Positions 45,564-54,833 of a stretch of 56,863 nt of DNA are shown here, one piece after another. The notes under the pieces were generated by a model. That model was not told where the DNA came from and made no database searches. It saw only the letters and a program-made list of their open reading frames with translations. The stretch's first letter is position 1. Each line of letters opens with the position of its first letter. Location of the stretch: NCBI GenBank assembly GCA_026692905.1, contig JAPLNL010000028.1, positions 1 to 56,863 on the forward strand, given 5' to 3'. Both the position numbers and the translations under genes were made by a program. The DNA is from Planctomycetota bacterium (GTDB lineage Bacteria; Planctomycetota; Planctomycetia; Pirellulales; Pirellulaceae).

Positions 45564-46430
45564 TTACCAACAGATCTCGCTCGGGAAATACTCCGAGATC
45601 AATTCCTCGTAGAATGGCCGCAAGGATGCGACATCCATCCTCTCGTCTCGTTTGGTATAAAGATCGTACTGATTGAAGTCGTTGACCCACGCAAGCATTT
45701 CGCGATCGCGATCGTTTAAAAGCACTTGATACTCCCTCTCTCGGTGGATCGGATAACACGAGTGATATCGGATCATGTACAGCCCAGGCAACGGCAGGAA
45801 GTCCTTAACCACATGGTACAAGTATTCGTCATGGCCCCACGACATGATGACTTGATCCAGGCCGCAACCCGGCTCATAGATACCTAGCTCTGTCTGATAT
45901 AGTTGGTTTCGGCAATCTTCGTTGGCTTGAAAGGAATTGTAAAAGACGATCTTCTCCGAATAGCGACATCCCACTGGAAAGGTATCTCCAACGACTGCCC
46001 ACTGAGGTTCGTCCCATAAACACAAAATCTTTCCGAGATCGTGAATGAGGCCCGTGAGGATATACCAGCGAGGTCGCCCCGCCTTGCGAATCGCTTCGGC
46101 GGTTTGTAACAAATGCTCGATTTGAGGCAAGTCGATATCGGGATCGCTATCATCTACTAAGGTATTGAGATACTCCATCGCCTCCCAAATGCTCATGCGT
46201 CGTTTGCTGAGCGAGAGATATTGTTCACGTTTGCTTTTGACGAACTCCAGGGTTTGGTATTGATGGTTTAACCGATAGAAATCGCGTACCCCCGGCTTTG
46301 CCTCCGCATCGTAGTTGCGAAATGACGCGTTAGCTGTCGTAGCTGGCTCCGGATATCGACGGAGGAGATCGTCTTCCCAGTCGTCCAAACTGCTCAAAGG
46401 TCGGTTTTCGGGAACGTTCTTGGCTTGCAT
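45564..46430 (-). CDS. myo-Inositol oxygenase (MIOX)
   Basis: 288 residues from ATG 46430; an upstream in-frame start would add 40 residues lying in repeat sequence. MIOX cleaves myo-inositol with O2 to D-glucuronate using a di-iron site. All six iron ligands of the animal enzyme can be placed: His106 ([12 protein letters not shown]), His130-Asp131 ([10 protein letters not shown]), His200 (MSWGHDEYL), His223 (RYHSCYP) and Asp251 ([13 protein letters not shown]). Length equals that of the animal enzyme (about 285). Other signatures: [19 protein letters not shown] and [12 protein letters not shown] transporter lies divergently upstream, suggesting uptake of inositol or a related polyol. Confidence 0.96.
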   Translation of the reverse strand: MQAKNVPENRPLSSLDDWEDDLLRRYPEPATTANASFRNYDAEAKPGVRDFYRLNHQYQTLEFVKSKREQYLSLSKRRMSIWEAMEYLNTLVDDSDPDIDLPQIEHLLQTAEAIRKAGRPRWYILTGLIHDLGKILCLWDEPQWAVVGDTFPVGCRYSEKIVFYNSFQANEDCRNQLYQTELGIYEPGCGLDQVIMSWGHDEYLYHVVKDFLPLPGLYMIRYHSCYPIHREREYQVLLNDRDREMLAWVNDFNQYDLYTKRDERMDVASLRPFYEELISEYFPSEICW

Positions 46431-46524
46431 GGTCGATGGTTCTAGAGATGCAAAATGAGGATCAATTAAAAGGTTAAAACGAGGGCTCCATTCTACAGAA
46501 AACGTCCTTAGGCGAGCGGCGGGC

Positions 46525-46652
46525 TCCAAAATACCTAGCACGACGCGCAAGCTAGTGAATTGGATAGTAGATTCACTAGCTCCAAAATACCTAGCACGAC
46601 GCGCAAGCTAGTGAATTGGATAGTAGATTCACTAGCTTGCGCGTCGTGCTAA
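46525..46652. repeat. Dispersed repeat, family C, with a 56-bp tandem duplication
   Basis: A 56-bp unit starting TCCAAAATACCTAGCACGAC appears twice (46525-46580, 46581-46636), each with one family C core and part of its reverse partner; a complete reverse copy closes the array at 46652. It lies upstream of both MIOX (leftward) and the MFS gene (rightward). Confidence 0.9.
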
Positions 46653-46808
46653 GGTCTTTTTCATGATGCCGATCGCCTAACAACGGAAAGTTGCCCTCTG
46701 ATATCTTTTCGAAGCAGCATTAGTTAAGCTAGCTCAAAACGCAAAACCTATCAAACCACGCAGGCTACGAGTCATCGAGTCTGCCCCTCCTCGCATTGAA
46801 ACGACTCT

Positions 46809-48164
46809 ATGGAAATGGCGACTACCAGCACCTATTCCCAGGCTCCCTCCAAAGCGACTCGAGTACGGTTTGGGATGATTGGATTGGCCATGATGGTTGC
46901 CGTGCTGTTGTATCTCGATCGCATGTGCTTTGCGACAGCATGGAAAGAAGTATCGGCAGACCTCGGCATCTCAAACGCAAACCTGGATGTTTTGTTAGGC
47001 GCCTTTTTTTGGGCTTATGCGCTTGGCCAACTTCCTGCGGGCTGGCTTGGTGATCGTTTCGGTGCTCGATGGATGCTTTCTGCGTACATCGTTTTGTGGT
47101 CGCTGAGCACTGGCCTCATGGGGATCGCCAATAGTTGGGCCGCGATTCTAATGCTTCGGCTCAGTTGCGGCCTGTTCGAAGCAGGAGCGTATCCCGTTGC
47201 TGCTGGAATCGTAAGTCGTTGGATGCCGATTGGAAGTCGGGGGTTCGCAAGTTCCGTCGTTGCTGTCGGAGGACGTTTAGGGGGTGCCGCAGCTCCCATT
47301 CTGACGATGCAGCTTATGTTGTGGTGGACGCTCGGTGACCAATGGTGGGGCGCTTCTAGCGATGCGGTTGCAGCAACGACTAGCTGGCGGCCTGTCATGA
47401 TGTTTTATGGATTGGCTGGAATCGCGATCGCGATTTTGTTTGTTTGGTTCTTTCGCGATTCACCAGCTCAACATCCAAACGTGAACCAACGCGAACGCGA
47501 TTTGATTCAAGGCGATATCATTGCGCCGAGCAAGACGAGCGAAAGAACTGCGATCCCGTTTGTGGCGATGCTGAAATCGATTCCGCTTTGGTTGAATTGC
47601 TTTGTGCAGTTTGCTTCCAATTTCGGTTGGGCCTTTTTGGGGACCAAGATGCCGCAGTATCTCAAGGACGTGCATGGATCGTCTGCGTCAGCGCAAGGAT
47701 GGCTGGTAAGCTTGCCGCTGCTAGCTGGCGTTTTCGGGTTGCTGCTTGGCGGGTTGTTCACCGATATGATGACTCGATCGATGGGATTAAGATGGGGAAG
47801 AGCTATTGCGATGTGCGCCTCCAGAATCTTGGTCGCCGTTGGTTTTCTAGGGTGTTCGTATGTCACGAACTCCACCCAAGCGACTATATGCTTGGTTATC
47901 GTTGGCTTTGCAACCGATCTTGGCATCGCGGCATGCTGGTCCTACGCCCAAGACGTGGGAGGCAAGCATGTCGGTTCAGTATTGGGATGGTCAAACATGT
48001 GGGGCAATTTCGGTGCGGCTCTCTCTCCTGTTATTCTGGGGGGAATTGTTGGCTCTTTCTCTGAATCGAAGATTGGCTGGACAGCGGCTTTCGTTGGCTG
48101 CGCCATGATCAACGTCGTCGCCGCCATCGCTGCCATTGGAGTCAACGCCAAGAAACCAATGTGA
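46809..48164 (+). CDS. MFS transporter (anion:cation symporter-like)
   Basis: 451 residues with about twelve hydrophobic helices. Near the start: MIGLAMMVAVLLYLDRMCFATA, then GAFFWAYALGQLPAGWLGDRFGARWML, the loop 2-3 motif A of the major facilitator superfamily (G-x-x-x-D-R-x-G-x-R). SRWMPIGSRGFASSVVAVGGRLGG and the overall plan recall the ACS family that carries hexuronates, galactonate or phthalate with protons. The second half repeats with FTDMMTRSMGLRWGRAIAM. Likely an inner-membrane sugar-acid or polyol importer. ATGs at 46809 and 46815 are both possible starts. Downstream is a Gfo/Idh/MocA gene. Confidence 0.9.
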   Translation: MEMATTSTYSQAPSKATRVRFGMIGLAMMVAVLLYLDRMCFATAWKEVSADLGISNANLDVLLGAFFWAYALGQLPAGWLGDRFGARWMLSAYIVLWSLSTGLMGIANSWAAILMLRLSCGLFEAGAYPVAAGIVSRWMPIGSRGFASSVVAVGGRLGGAAAPILTMQLMLWWTLGDQWWGASSDAVAATTSWRPVMMFYGLAGIAIAILFVWFFRDSPAQHPNVNQRERDLIQGDIIAPSKTSERTAIPFVAMLKSIPLWLNCFVQFASNFGWAFLGTKMPQYLKDVHGSSASAQGWLVSLPLLAGVFGLLLGGLFTDMMTRSMGLRWGRAIAMCASRILVAVGFLGCSYVTNSTQATICLVIVGFATDLGIAACWSYAQDVGGKHVGSVLGWSNMWGNFGAALSPVILGGIVGSFSESKIGWTAAFVGCAMINVVAAIAAIGVNAKKPM

Positions 48165-48333
48165 TTGGTTTGGCTAGCCGGAACGTGACAGATTCTTGGT
48201 TTCCGAAAGGCTGAACGACTGCTGCTAGTCCAAAAACCGAGCAATATCACCCCTTCCTGCAAGACGGGGGTGTCGGGTATTTTGTAGGCTGTCTTACCTT
48301 ACCCTGTTGCTTTGCCACAGTCCTAGAAAACAC

Positions 48334-49506
48334 ATGTTTCGATCAAAAGCAGCTGTCGTTGGTACCGGATTCATCGGCCCCGTTCATATCGAGGGATTGA
48401 TCCGAGCCGGAGTGCAAATCCACGGCGTGCTCGGAACAAGTCTTGAAAAGTCTCAGCGCACCGCCAATTTGTTCGGTATCAAAAAAGCTTATCGAGACAT
48501 CGATGAGTTGGTCAACGATCCCGAAGTCGACGTTGTCCACCTGACGAGCCCTAACCGATTCCATTTCGAACAGACCATTCAGTGTCTTGACGCGGGCAAG
48601 CATGTTCTTTGCGAAAAGCCGTTGGCGATGAACTCCCAAGAAAGCGGTGAACTCGTTCGACGCGCCAAGCTTGCGAAAGTCTTGGCGGGCGTGAATTACA
48701 ACGTACGCTTTTACCCGATTTGCATCGAAGCAGCCGAACGCGTCAAACGCGGGGACATCGGCGATGTGTTCCACATTTCAGGTAGCTACGTGCAAGATTG
48801 GCTTCACAAGCCCACTGATTTCAACTGGCGAGTCTTGGCGCAAGAGGGGGGCCCGCTTCGCGCACTTGCGGACATCGGAACACATTGGCTCGATCTGGTC
48901 CAAGCCATCAGTCATCTGGAGATTCATTCTGTTTGCGCCGACTTGCAAACCGTCTACCCGATTCGACAGCGGCCAGTTGGAGGTGTCGAAACGTTTTCGA
49001 GTAAAGTCAATCGCGAAGCGCAAGGTCTAGTCGATGTGCCCGTCGATACCGAAGACTACGGCGGCGTCCTGCTCCGATTTCGCAATGGAGCTCGCGGCAT
49101 CATGCACGTTTCGCAAGTGACTGCAGGACATAAAAACTGCTTGCGCTGGGAACTTGCTGGCTCCAAGCAGAGTATGGCTTGGAACAGTCAAAGGCCTGAC
49201 GAGTTATGGATCGGGAACCGCGACACAGCCAACGAAACGTTGCTTCGAGATCCTGGGTTGCTATCCGAACCAGCACGAGCCCATGCTCAATATCCAGGTG
49301 GTCACAACGAAGGCTTTCCGGATACCTTCAAGCAATTGTTTCGCTCCTTTTATTCAGCGATTGAATCGCACGAAGCCGGCAGCCAAACAGCGTTCGCTGC
49401 CTACCCAACCTTGGAAGACGGTCATCGAGAGATTTTGATGTGCGAAGCGATATTAAAAAGTGCTGCCCAGCAGCGATGGATTGACGTGGGGAATCATGAC
49501 TCTTAG
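48334..49506 (+). CDS. Gfo/Idh/MocA family oxidoreductase
   Basis: 390 residues from ATG 48334; an upstream TTG frame adds only eight residues. The N-terminal Rossmann fold shows KAAVVGTGFIGPVHIEGLIRAG, a D-V-V-H-L-T-S-P-N-R-F-H strand and LDAGKHVLCEKPLAMN, which holds the conserved E-K-P lysine. The C-terminal domain has GDIGDVFHISGSYVQDWL, ADIGTHWLDLVQ (catalytic Asp/His) and GHNEGFPDTFKQLFRSF. Members oxidise sugars, inositols or their derivatives with NAD(P). Substrate cannot be read. It overlaps the next gene by 11 bases and follows a MFS transporter, which suggests a sugar-acid or inositol pathway. Confidence 0.93.
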   Translation: MFRSKAAVVGTGFIGPVHIEGLIRAGVQIHGVLGTSLEKSQRTANLFGIKKAYRDIDELVNDPEVDVVHLTSPNRFHFEQTIQCLDAGKHVLCEKPLAMNSQESGELVRRAKLAKVLAGVNYNVRFYPICIEAAERVKRGDIGDVFHISGSYVQDWLHKPTDFNWRVLAQEGGPLRALADIGTHWLDLVQAISHLEIHSVCADLQTVYPIRQRPVGGVETFSSKVNREAQGLVDVPVDTEDYGGVLLRFRNGARGIMHVSQVTAGHKNCLRWELAGSKQSMAWNSQRPDELWIGNRDTANETLLRDPGLLSEPARAHAQYPGGHNEGFPDTFKQLFRSFYSAIESHEAGSQTAFAAYPTLEDGHREILMCEAILKSAAQQRWIDVGNHDS

Positions 49507-50593
49507 CGACTCAACCCTGATCGGGCTCTTGAACCACCAATCGGTGGGCGTGCGGTCGGCATCGCTGGAGTTGCTCAGTGGCAGCTTCTCCACGGACGCT
49601 CGGTGGTTGCCGCAAATCTTCGCTGCATGGGATCGCTATGGAGCGCAAGACGCGTTTCCTGAATTCCCACTGCTGACACACTTCGCGATACCCACCGAGT
49701 TGGTCAGCGAATGCATAGAACGTGCTCAGCGGATGTCAGTCGGTAGACCTTTAACCGACCGGGTCTGCCGATGCGCTGGAAAACTCATCGAAGCGATTTC
49801 GGTTGCTCCACCAGTGACTTTCATGAACCATGTCGAAGCCATTCACGAACTCAAACTGCAATCGAAAATCTTCTTTCGTGTCAACGACCAAAAGATGCAT
49901 GCACGTTGCGGTTGGATCGATCGCGAGTTTTCGGACCTGGCCGAGACATTGACCCAAAACCCAGGTAGCATCGTGAACCTGTACGAAGTGCTCGAAAGTC
50001 AATTCTTGCAGGGGCGGGCAGACGACGTGTTGAAGACTGCTTTTGAGTCGCTTCGGTTGGACTTGCAAGGTCGCATGGATTCTCAGGAACGCACGATGGA
50101 TCATGTGTCCCATGTCTGTCTGGAGCTCGCCACACGGTACCGAATGGTTGGCTACGAGGCATGGTTTGTCGATCTGTTGGATCATAGCGAGTCCGCGATC
50201 GCGGACGCCGCCTCGGTCGGATTGGCTCGTTGCCGAACCGATACATCGCTGTCGTTGATTGCCGATCGTTTTGCGGATTATTCCAAACCTGGACAGCTTC
50301 GGTCCATCGATGTTTTAAGACGAGGTCGAATCCCGAAAACATCCGAGCTTTTACGGTTTTTGCGAGCGCATGGACATGGCTCTCAAGTACAAAATGCCTT
50401 GCGAGCCGCAGAAGTCCTGCAGTTTGATTTTACCAGTTTGGAAGACTGGCTCGAGGCCTTGGTCGTAGTCGACGAGCCGAGCTTCGAACGACTGCGTGGC
50501 GCTCTTGGGATTGTTGAGCCTCTCACGGATTCACTGCCCTCGGCAGACAAAGCCAGAACACTTCACTTGCTGCGCAGTAGATTCAAGGACTAA
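49496..50593 (+). CDS. Helical-repeat (HEAT-like) protein, function unknown
   Basis: 365 residues from ATG 49496, inside the upstream gene, with a GTGGGG stretch just before it; an earlier GTG/TTG at 49460 is less likely. Leucine-rich alpha-helical repeats fill the chain: LIGLLNHQSVGVRSASLELL, LLDHSESAIADAASVGLAR and LRFLRAHGHGSQVQNALRAAEVL look like HEAT or armadillo repeats. No enzyme motif or membrane helix is present. Such proteins usually act as scaffolds. It is sandwiched between an oxidoreductase (11-base overlap) and tsaD (the next ATG follows its stop directly), so the three genes are likely co-translated. Confidence 0.75.
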   Translation: MTLSDSTLIGLLNHQSVGVRSASLELLSGSFSTDARWLPQIFAAWDRYGAQDAFPEFPLLTHFAIPTELVSECIERAQRMSVGRPLTDRVCRCAGKLIEAISVAPPVTFMNHVEAIHELKLQSKIFFRVNDQKMHARCGWIDREFSDLAETLTQNPGSIVNLYEVLESQFLQGRADDVLKTAFESLRLDLQGRMDSQERTMDHVSHVCLELATRYRMVGYEAWFVDLLDHSESAIADAASVGLARCRTDTSLSLIADRFADYSKPGQLRSIDVLRRGRIPKTSELLRFLRAHGHGSQVQNALRAAEVLQFDFTSLEDWLEALVVVDEPSFERLRGALGIVEPLTDSLPSADKARTLHLLRSRFKD

Positions 50594-51628
50594 ATGACAC
50601 GTTGCCTATTAGCTATCGAGTCGACGTGCGACGAAACCGCCGCTGCCGTCATTACTGAGGACGGTAAGGTCCTCGGCGAGTGCATAGCCACACAAACGGA
50701 ACTTCACGAACAGTTCCAAGGTGTGGTACCTGAGATTGCGGCTCGAGCGCATCTCGAACGCATCCTGCCGGTCATCGATACCGCCATGCAACAATCGAAC
50801 ACATCACCGGATGACTTGGTGGCCATCGCGGTTGCGACGCACCCTGGACTGCCCGGTTCGCTGCTGGTCGGTCTGTCTGCGGCCAAGGGGTTGGCGCTCG
50901 CATGGCGCAAACCGATTGTGGGTATCAATCACGTTCAAGCTCACATCTACGCTTGTGGCATGGGACTGAAAGATAGCGTTTTTCCGTGCGTTGGTTTTGT
51001 CGTAAGCGGTGGCCATACGAGTTTGTACCATTGCATTTCGCCAACGGATTGGAACTACATTGCTGGCACGATCGACGATGCCGCAGGTGAGGCGTTTGAC
51101 AAAGTCGCTGTGATGCTAGGCCTGCCATTTCCTGGCGGGCCAGCTCTTTCCAAACTGGCTGAACACGGAGACCCAAAGTCGATTCTGTTCCCTCGGCCTC
51201 TGCTCGACGACAAAACACGATTGGATTTTAGCTTCTCGGGCTTGAAGACTGCGGTTCGTTATCGTATCGCGGGGACCGGAAAGCAAAGCTGGAACGCGTC
51301 GGCATTAGCGCCCGAATTGCGAGCGAATATCGCAGCCTCATTTCAGCAGGCAATCATCGATTGCTTGGTTGGAAAGAGCATGCAAGCGGTAAAAAAGTTT
51401 GGAGTGAAACGACTTTGTGTTGGCGGAGGCGTGGCCGCCAATCGGGAGTTGCGTAATCAGTTGACGCAAGCTTGCAATCGACAAAAGATCGAATTGCACA
51501 TCGCTGCACCGGAGTTATGTACCGATAATGCAGTAATGGGGGCTCTCGCCTGGGAAAAGATCAAGCTCGGGCAGTTTGACACACTGGGCTTGGACGCGAA
51601 ACCAGGGTTGTTGAGGAAGGGGCAGTAA
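50594..51628 (+). CDS. tsaD: tRNA N6-threonylcarbamoyladenosine transferase TsaD
   Basis: 344 residues, the usual size. TsaD (Kae1/YgjD/Gcp) transfers the threonylcarbamoyl group to A37 of tRNAs reading ANN codons, working with TsaB and TsaE. Motifs: LLAIESTCDETAAAVI at the start, VVPEIAARAHLERI, PGLPGSLLVG, the metal site NHVQAH (His113, His117), VSGGHTSL, GTIDDAAGEAFDKVAVMLGL, DFSFSGLKTAV and LCVGGGVAANRELR, with a late DNAVMGALAWEK. Start ATG directly abuts the stop of the preceding gene. Normally essential. Confidence 0.97.
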   Translation: MTRCLLAIESTCDETAAAVITEDGKVLGECIATQTELHEQFQGVVPEIAARAHLERILPVIDTAMQQSNTSPDDLVAIAVATHPGLPGSLLVGLSAAKGLALAWRKPIVGINHVQAHIYACGMGLKDSVFPCVGFVVSGGHTSLYHCISPTDWNYIAGTIDDAAGEAFDKVAVMLGLPFPGGPALSKLAEHGDPKSILFPRPLLDDKTRLDFSFSGLKTAVRYRIAGTGKQSWNASALAPELRANIAASFQQAIIDCLVGKSMQAVKKFGVKRLCVGGGVAANRELRNQLTQACNRQKIELHIAAPELCTDNAVMGALAWEKIKLGQFDTLGLDAKPGLLRKGQ

Positions 51629-51654
51629 GTGACTTGGGGGGGCGAGGCTTGTGT

Positions 51655-51723
51655 GTAGCGAAAGTCGTCAAGGCTTTCGGCTGTATTGAATAAACGACCG
51701 AAACTCTTGACGAGTTTCGCTAC
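51655..51723. repeat. Inverted repeat between tsaD and the sulfatase genes
   Basis: Arms GTAGCGAAAGTCGTCAAG and CTTGACGAGTTTCGCTAC (51655-51672 and 51706-51723, one mismatch) enclose 33 bases. It sits between convergent genes and may serve as a bidirectional transcript end, but there is no clear T-run. Confidence 0.8.
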
Positions 51724-51759
51724 GAAATGTTTCACGGCGTTTACTAAGTAGGGCGATTG

Positions 51760-53352
51760 CTAGCGCTTCGGGTTATCGTTGGGTAACGGCCCATCTTCAA
51801 TATCGGATAGGGATATCCAACCAGCTTTTGGCCTTTCGCCTCGCTGATACTGATCATAAAAGCCCGCCCCACTAGTTGGGACATATTTGTCAAAGATCTT
51901 TCCATAGCCTGACATACGAGGATCACCTTGCGAACGTAGTTCCTCTTCCATTCGTTTGCGCAGTTGCATGACCAATTGAATTTGCTCTTCTTCACCGGCA
52001 ATATTGCGAACACAATTCAAGTCCTGTCTTAAGTCATACAACTCGTCGCTCGGTCTCATGCCGAAGTTGAGATGCCAGAAAGAGTTCGAGCGATCTTGCC
52101 GACCTAGCTTGAGAACCAGCGTTTTCGATGGACTTGCATCGGTATCGGTGTAGCCGGTTTCTGGGTTGCCGGCTGGCCAACGAGTCGGTTCGTAGTTTTT
52201 TAAATAGAAATGAGTACTCGTAACGATACCCCGAATCGGGTAACCCCAGTCGTGAGGGCGCCCAACGTCCGTCCGTTCTTTGCCGATCAAAGTGTGATTA
52301 CGGTGACTGAGCACTCTGCCTGCTTGCTCGCTCTCCAAAATTGGACGCCAGCTTTGCCCCGTGATGGGCATCATGCCGCTTTCGTTCTCGGTGATTCCTG
52401 CGTAATCCAAAATGGTTGGTGCGATGTCGGTGAAGTCCACAAAGTCCTCGATCACCCGGCCCGGCTTATTCAAGCCTTTGGGCCATCGGATCGCCAGCGG
52501 GATGTGGTTCGAATCTTCATAGGCATAGCCTTTGCAACGTGGAAAGGGCATGCCATGATCGCTTGTTACGATGATCAAGGTGTTTTCGAGCTCGCCTCGT
52601 TTCTCGAGTTCCGCGATCATGAGGCCAAGGTGATTGTCGGTGTGCTCGACTTCATACGCGTAGTCCAACAAGTCATGCCGAACGATCTCATCGTCCGGCA
52701 AAAATTCGGGCACTTTAGAAATGTCACTCAGTTTTTTGCCCCCTTTCTTCATGCCTGATTGAAACTCATAGCCGCGATGCGGTTCTGTGCTTCCGTACCA
52801 AAAGCACCAAGGAGAATTCTTCGGAGTCGCATCCAAAAATGCTATAAAGTTGGCTGCGTAATCGTTGTTGCTGATCTCGGTTGTCGTTGGCGTAAGCTTG
52901 TGCTTGTTGAATGCTTTGCCCGTAATCTGCCGAAGATTGCCTTCGGAGTCCTTGGCAATCCCTGGCCCCCAGCCTTTGCCTGTAATGCCCATGTGCCAGC
53001 CTTGCTGCATGAGAACTTCGGGCCAGCTTTTTAGTTTGGCAGGAAAAAACGACAGGTGGTTGCCAGCTTCTTCGTTTTGCCAAAGATGCCGTCCGGTCAA
53101 GACGATGGCTCTCGATGGAGCGCACTTGGCCATCGGAGTATAAGCATTCTTGAACAAGAGCCCTTCGTTTGCGACTCGGTCGAAGGCAGGCGTATTGACC
53201 CAAACGGTACCATAAGCGCCCGCATGCATCCCCCAGTCGTCTGCAATTGCAAACAAAATGTTAGGACGATCAGCTGCGGATAAGCTTGCTAGAGGAATGC
53301 AATACGCAGCGATCAACAACAAGCAGCGAATGGCAAGGGGAGAGGATTTCAT
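51760..53352 (-). CDS. Secreted sulfatase 1
   Basis: 530 residues. Signal peptide to about residue 26 ([16 protein letters not shown]), then the type I sulfatase fold: [14 protein letters not shown] with the calcium-binding aspartates and the formylglycine signature CAPSR (Cys77; C-x-P-x-R, followed by LTGR). [12 protein letters not shown] and [26 protein letters not shown] supply the second metal site and substrate pocket. The Cys is expected to be matured by a formylglycine-generating enzyme. It should hydrolyse sulfate esters outside the cytoplasm. Two more sulfatase genes follow on the same strand (17-base gap, then 4-base overlap). Confidence 0.95.
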   Translation of the reverse strand: MKSSPLAIRCLLLIAAYCIPLASLSAADRPNILFAIADDWGMHAGAYGTVWVNTPAFDRVANEGLLFKNAYTPMAKCAPSRAIVLTGRHLWQNEEAGNHLSFFPAKLKSWPEVLMQQGWHMGITGKGWGPGIAKDSEGNLRQITGKAFNKHKLTPTTTEISNNDYAANFIAFLDATPKNSPWCFWYGSTEPHRGYEFQSGMKKGGKKLSDISKVPEFLPDDEIVRHDLLDYAYEVEHTDNHLGLMIAELEKRGELENTLIIVTSDHGMPFPRCKGYAYEDSNHIPLAIRWPKGLNKPGRVIEDFVDFTDIAPTILDYAGITENESGMMPITGQSWRPILESEQAGRVLSHRNHTLIGKERTDVGRPHDWGYPIRGIVTSTHFYLKNYEPTRWPAGNPETGYTDTDASPSKTLVLKLGRQDRSNSFWHLNFGMRPSDELYDLRQDLNCVRNIAGEEEQIQLVMQLRKRMEEELRSQGDPRMSGYGKIFDKYVPTSGAGFYDQYQRGERPKAGWISLSDIEDGPLPNDNPKR

Positions 53353-53369
53353 TTTTGCTAACCTTATCC

Positions 53370-54833
53370 TTATCTTTGCGACGCAGATTGACCAAACTCA
53401 GGAACTTGTTCGAGCAGCGCCAAAAGCTCTCGAACCTTCTCCGGATTCGAAGCCGAATGATCGCGGGTTTCATCAGGATCGGATTGATAATCAAACAATT
53501 CTGTCTGCACCGAACCGGAATGGGTAGGCTGGACAATCAGTCGCCAGCGGTCGGTACGAACAGTACGTTGGCCATCGCTCCAAAAACCATAGGCTGGCTT
53601 CTCGGAGGATGCATTGGCTTCCAACAACTGCGGACGCAAACTCTTGCCGTCTAAATCGGATAAAGCCGGTAGACCGCATAGGTCGATCATGGTTGGCAAC
53701 AAATCAACCGTCTCCACCAATGACGAGCAAGTGCTTCCCGGTGATATCAATCCTGGACTACGGATCATCAAGGGCGAACGTAGTGCCTTGTCGTACAAGC
53801 AGTGTTTCCCCCAAATCGAATGCTCTCCAAGCAAGAAGCCATGATCGCTCCATAACACGACGATGGTATCCTTTTCGAGCGAAAGCTCCTTCAACGCTAC
53901 AAGGAGCTTTCCGACTTGTTCGTCCATGTAACTGATGCTGGCGGCATACGAACGTCGCATCATCAGTGCGTACTCAAGGTCGTTATCTGGATTGCGACCT
54001 TTGGCATGCCCATAGTTGTTTCGGAACTCACCGCTATTGTGCCAAGTTGATGGCCAAGACGGCTTAGACGCAACCTCAGGCAACAAGCTTAGCGAATCCG
54101 AGCGATGAAGATCGTGCCATTTTTTTGGGGCAGCGAATGGCAAATGTGGCTTGAAAAAACCGACACCAAAGAACCAGGGTTTCTTTTGCGTTGCCAGTTC
54201 CTTAAGCGTTCGAACTGCTTCGGCTGCGATCCAAGCGTCCGGATAGGCTTCGTCTGGCCCATCGTTGGCTTCCCAAGCGGGCGATTGCCCCACCTTTCTG
54301 GCATTACCATTCGCGTATCCATGCATCATGTCTTCTGGAGTACTCCAAGGGCCTTTGGGAACCCATGCTCGATCCCATGCGCCTGGCAGTTCCTCAGGCC
54401 CTTCCGCCCAGCCTTTGCCAGATAGTCCGCCTGGATAGTGAGTGATTTTCCCCAACGCGAGAGTTTGGTAGCCGTTTTGGCGAAACGTCATGGGCAGGCT
54501 ATGCGCACTCCACTTTGCTTGAGTCTGCTTAATACCGTTGTTGCCAACTTGGGAGGCGACCGTTGGATAACAACCACGCATCAAAGCGCAACGGGAAGCG
54601 CCGCATGTTGGCACTTGCACAAAGTGTTGGCTAAAGACCCTAGCGGTCTTTGCGAACGAATCCAGCTGCGGGGTTTGAGCGTGTGGAACTCCATAAACGC
54701 CAAGATCATTTCGCAAATCATCGATCGCGATGAACAAAACGTTTGGCCGATCTTCTGCATGCAATGCGTAGGGAGTTAGGCACAATAGGCTCACACCCAC
54801 CATCAGCAGGTGAACGAAGTGACGCACGGTCAT
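53370..54833 (-). CDS. Secreted sulfatase 2 (iduronate-2-sulfatase-like)
   Basis: 487 residues. Signal peptide ([20 protein letters not shown]), then [21 protein letters not shown], the iduronate-2-sulfatase-type start, and the active site CGASR (Cys77; the C-x-A-x-R variant) with C next to the arginine and MRGCYPT following. [20 protein letters not shown] is the second metal and lysine motif. The length and the AIDDLR start point to the IDS branch, which acts on 2-sulfated uronates. Its ATG overlaps the stop of sulfatase 3 (54830-54833) by four bases. Confidence 0.94.
   Translation of the reverse strand: MTVRHFVHLLMVGVSLLCLTPYALHAEDRPNVLFIAIDDLRNDLGVYGVPHAQTPQLDSFAKTARVFSQHFVQVPTCGASRCALMRGCYPTVASQVGNNGIKQTQAKWSAHSLPMTFRQNGYQTLALGKITHYPGGLSGKGWAEGPEELPGAWDRAWVPKGPWSTPEDMMHGYANGNARKVGQSPAWEANDGPDEAYPDAWIAAEAVRTLKELATQKKPWFFGVGFFKPHLPFAAPKKWHDLHRSDSLSLLPEVASKPSWPSTWHNSGEFRNNYGHAKGRNPDNDLEYALMMRRSYAASISYMDEQVGKLLVALKELSLEKDTIVVLWSDHGFLLGEHSIWGKHCLYDKALRSPLMIRSPGLISPGSTCSSLVETVDLLPTMIDLCGLPALSDLDGKSLRPQLLEANASSEKPAYGFWSDGQRTVRTDRWRLIVQPTHSGSVQTELFDYQSDPDETRDHSASNPEKVRELLALLEQVPEFGQSASQR

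Noticed and set aside
48246-48272. CACCCC...GGGGGTG inverted stretch as terminator of the MFS gene
   Set aside because: Short stem, long loop and no T-run, so it is not listed as a terminator.
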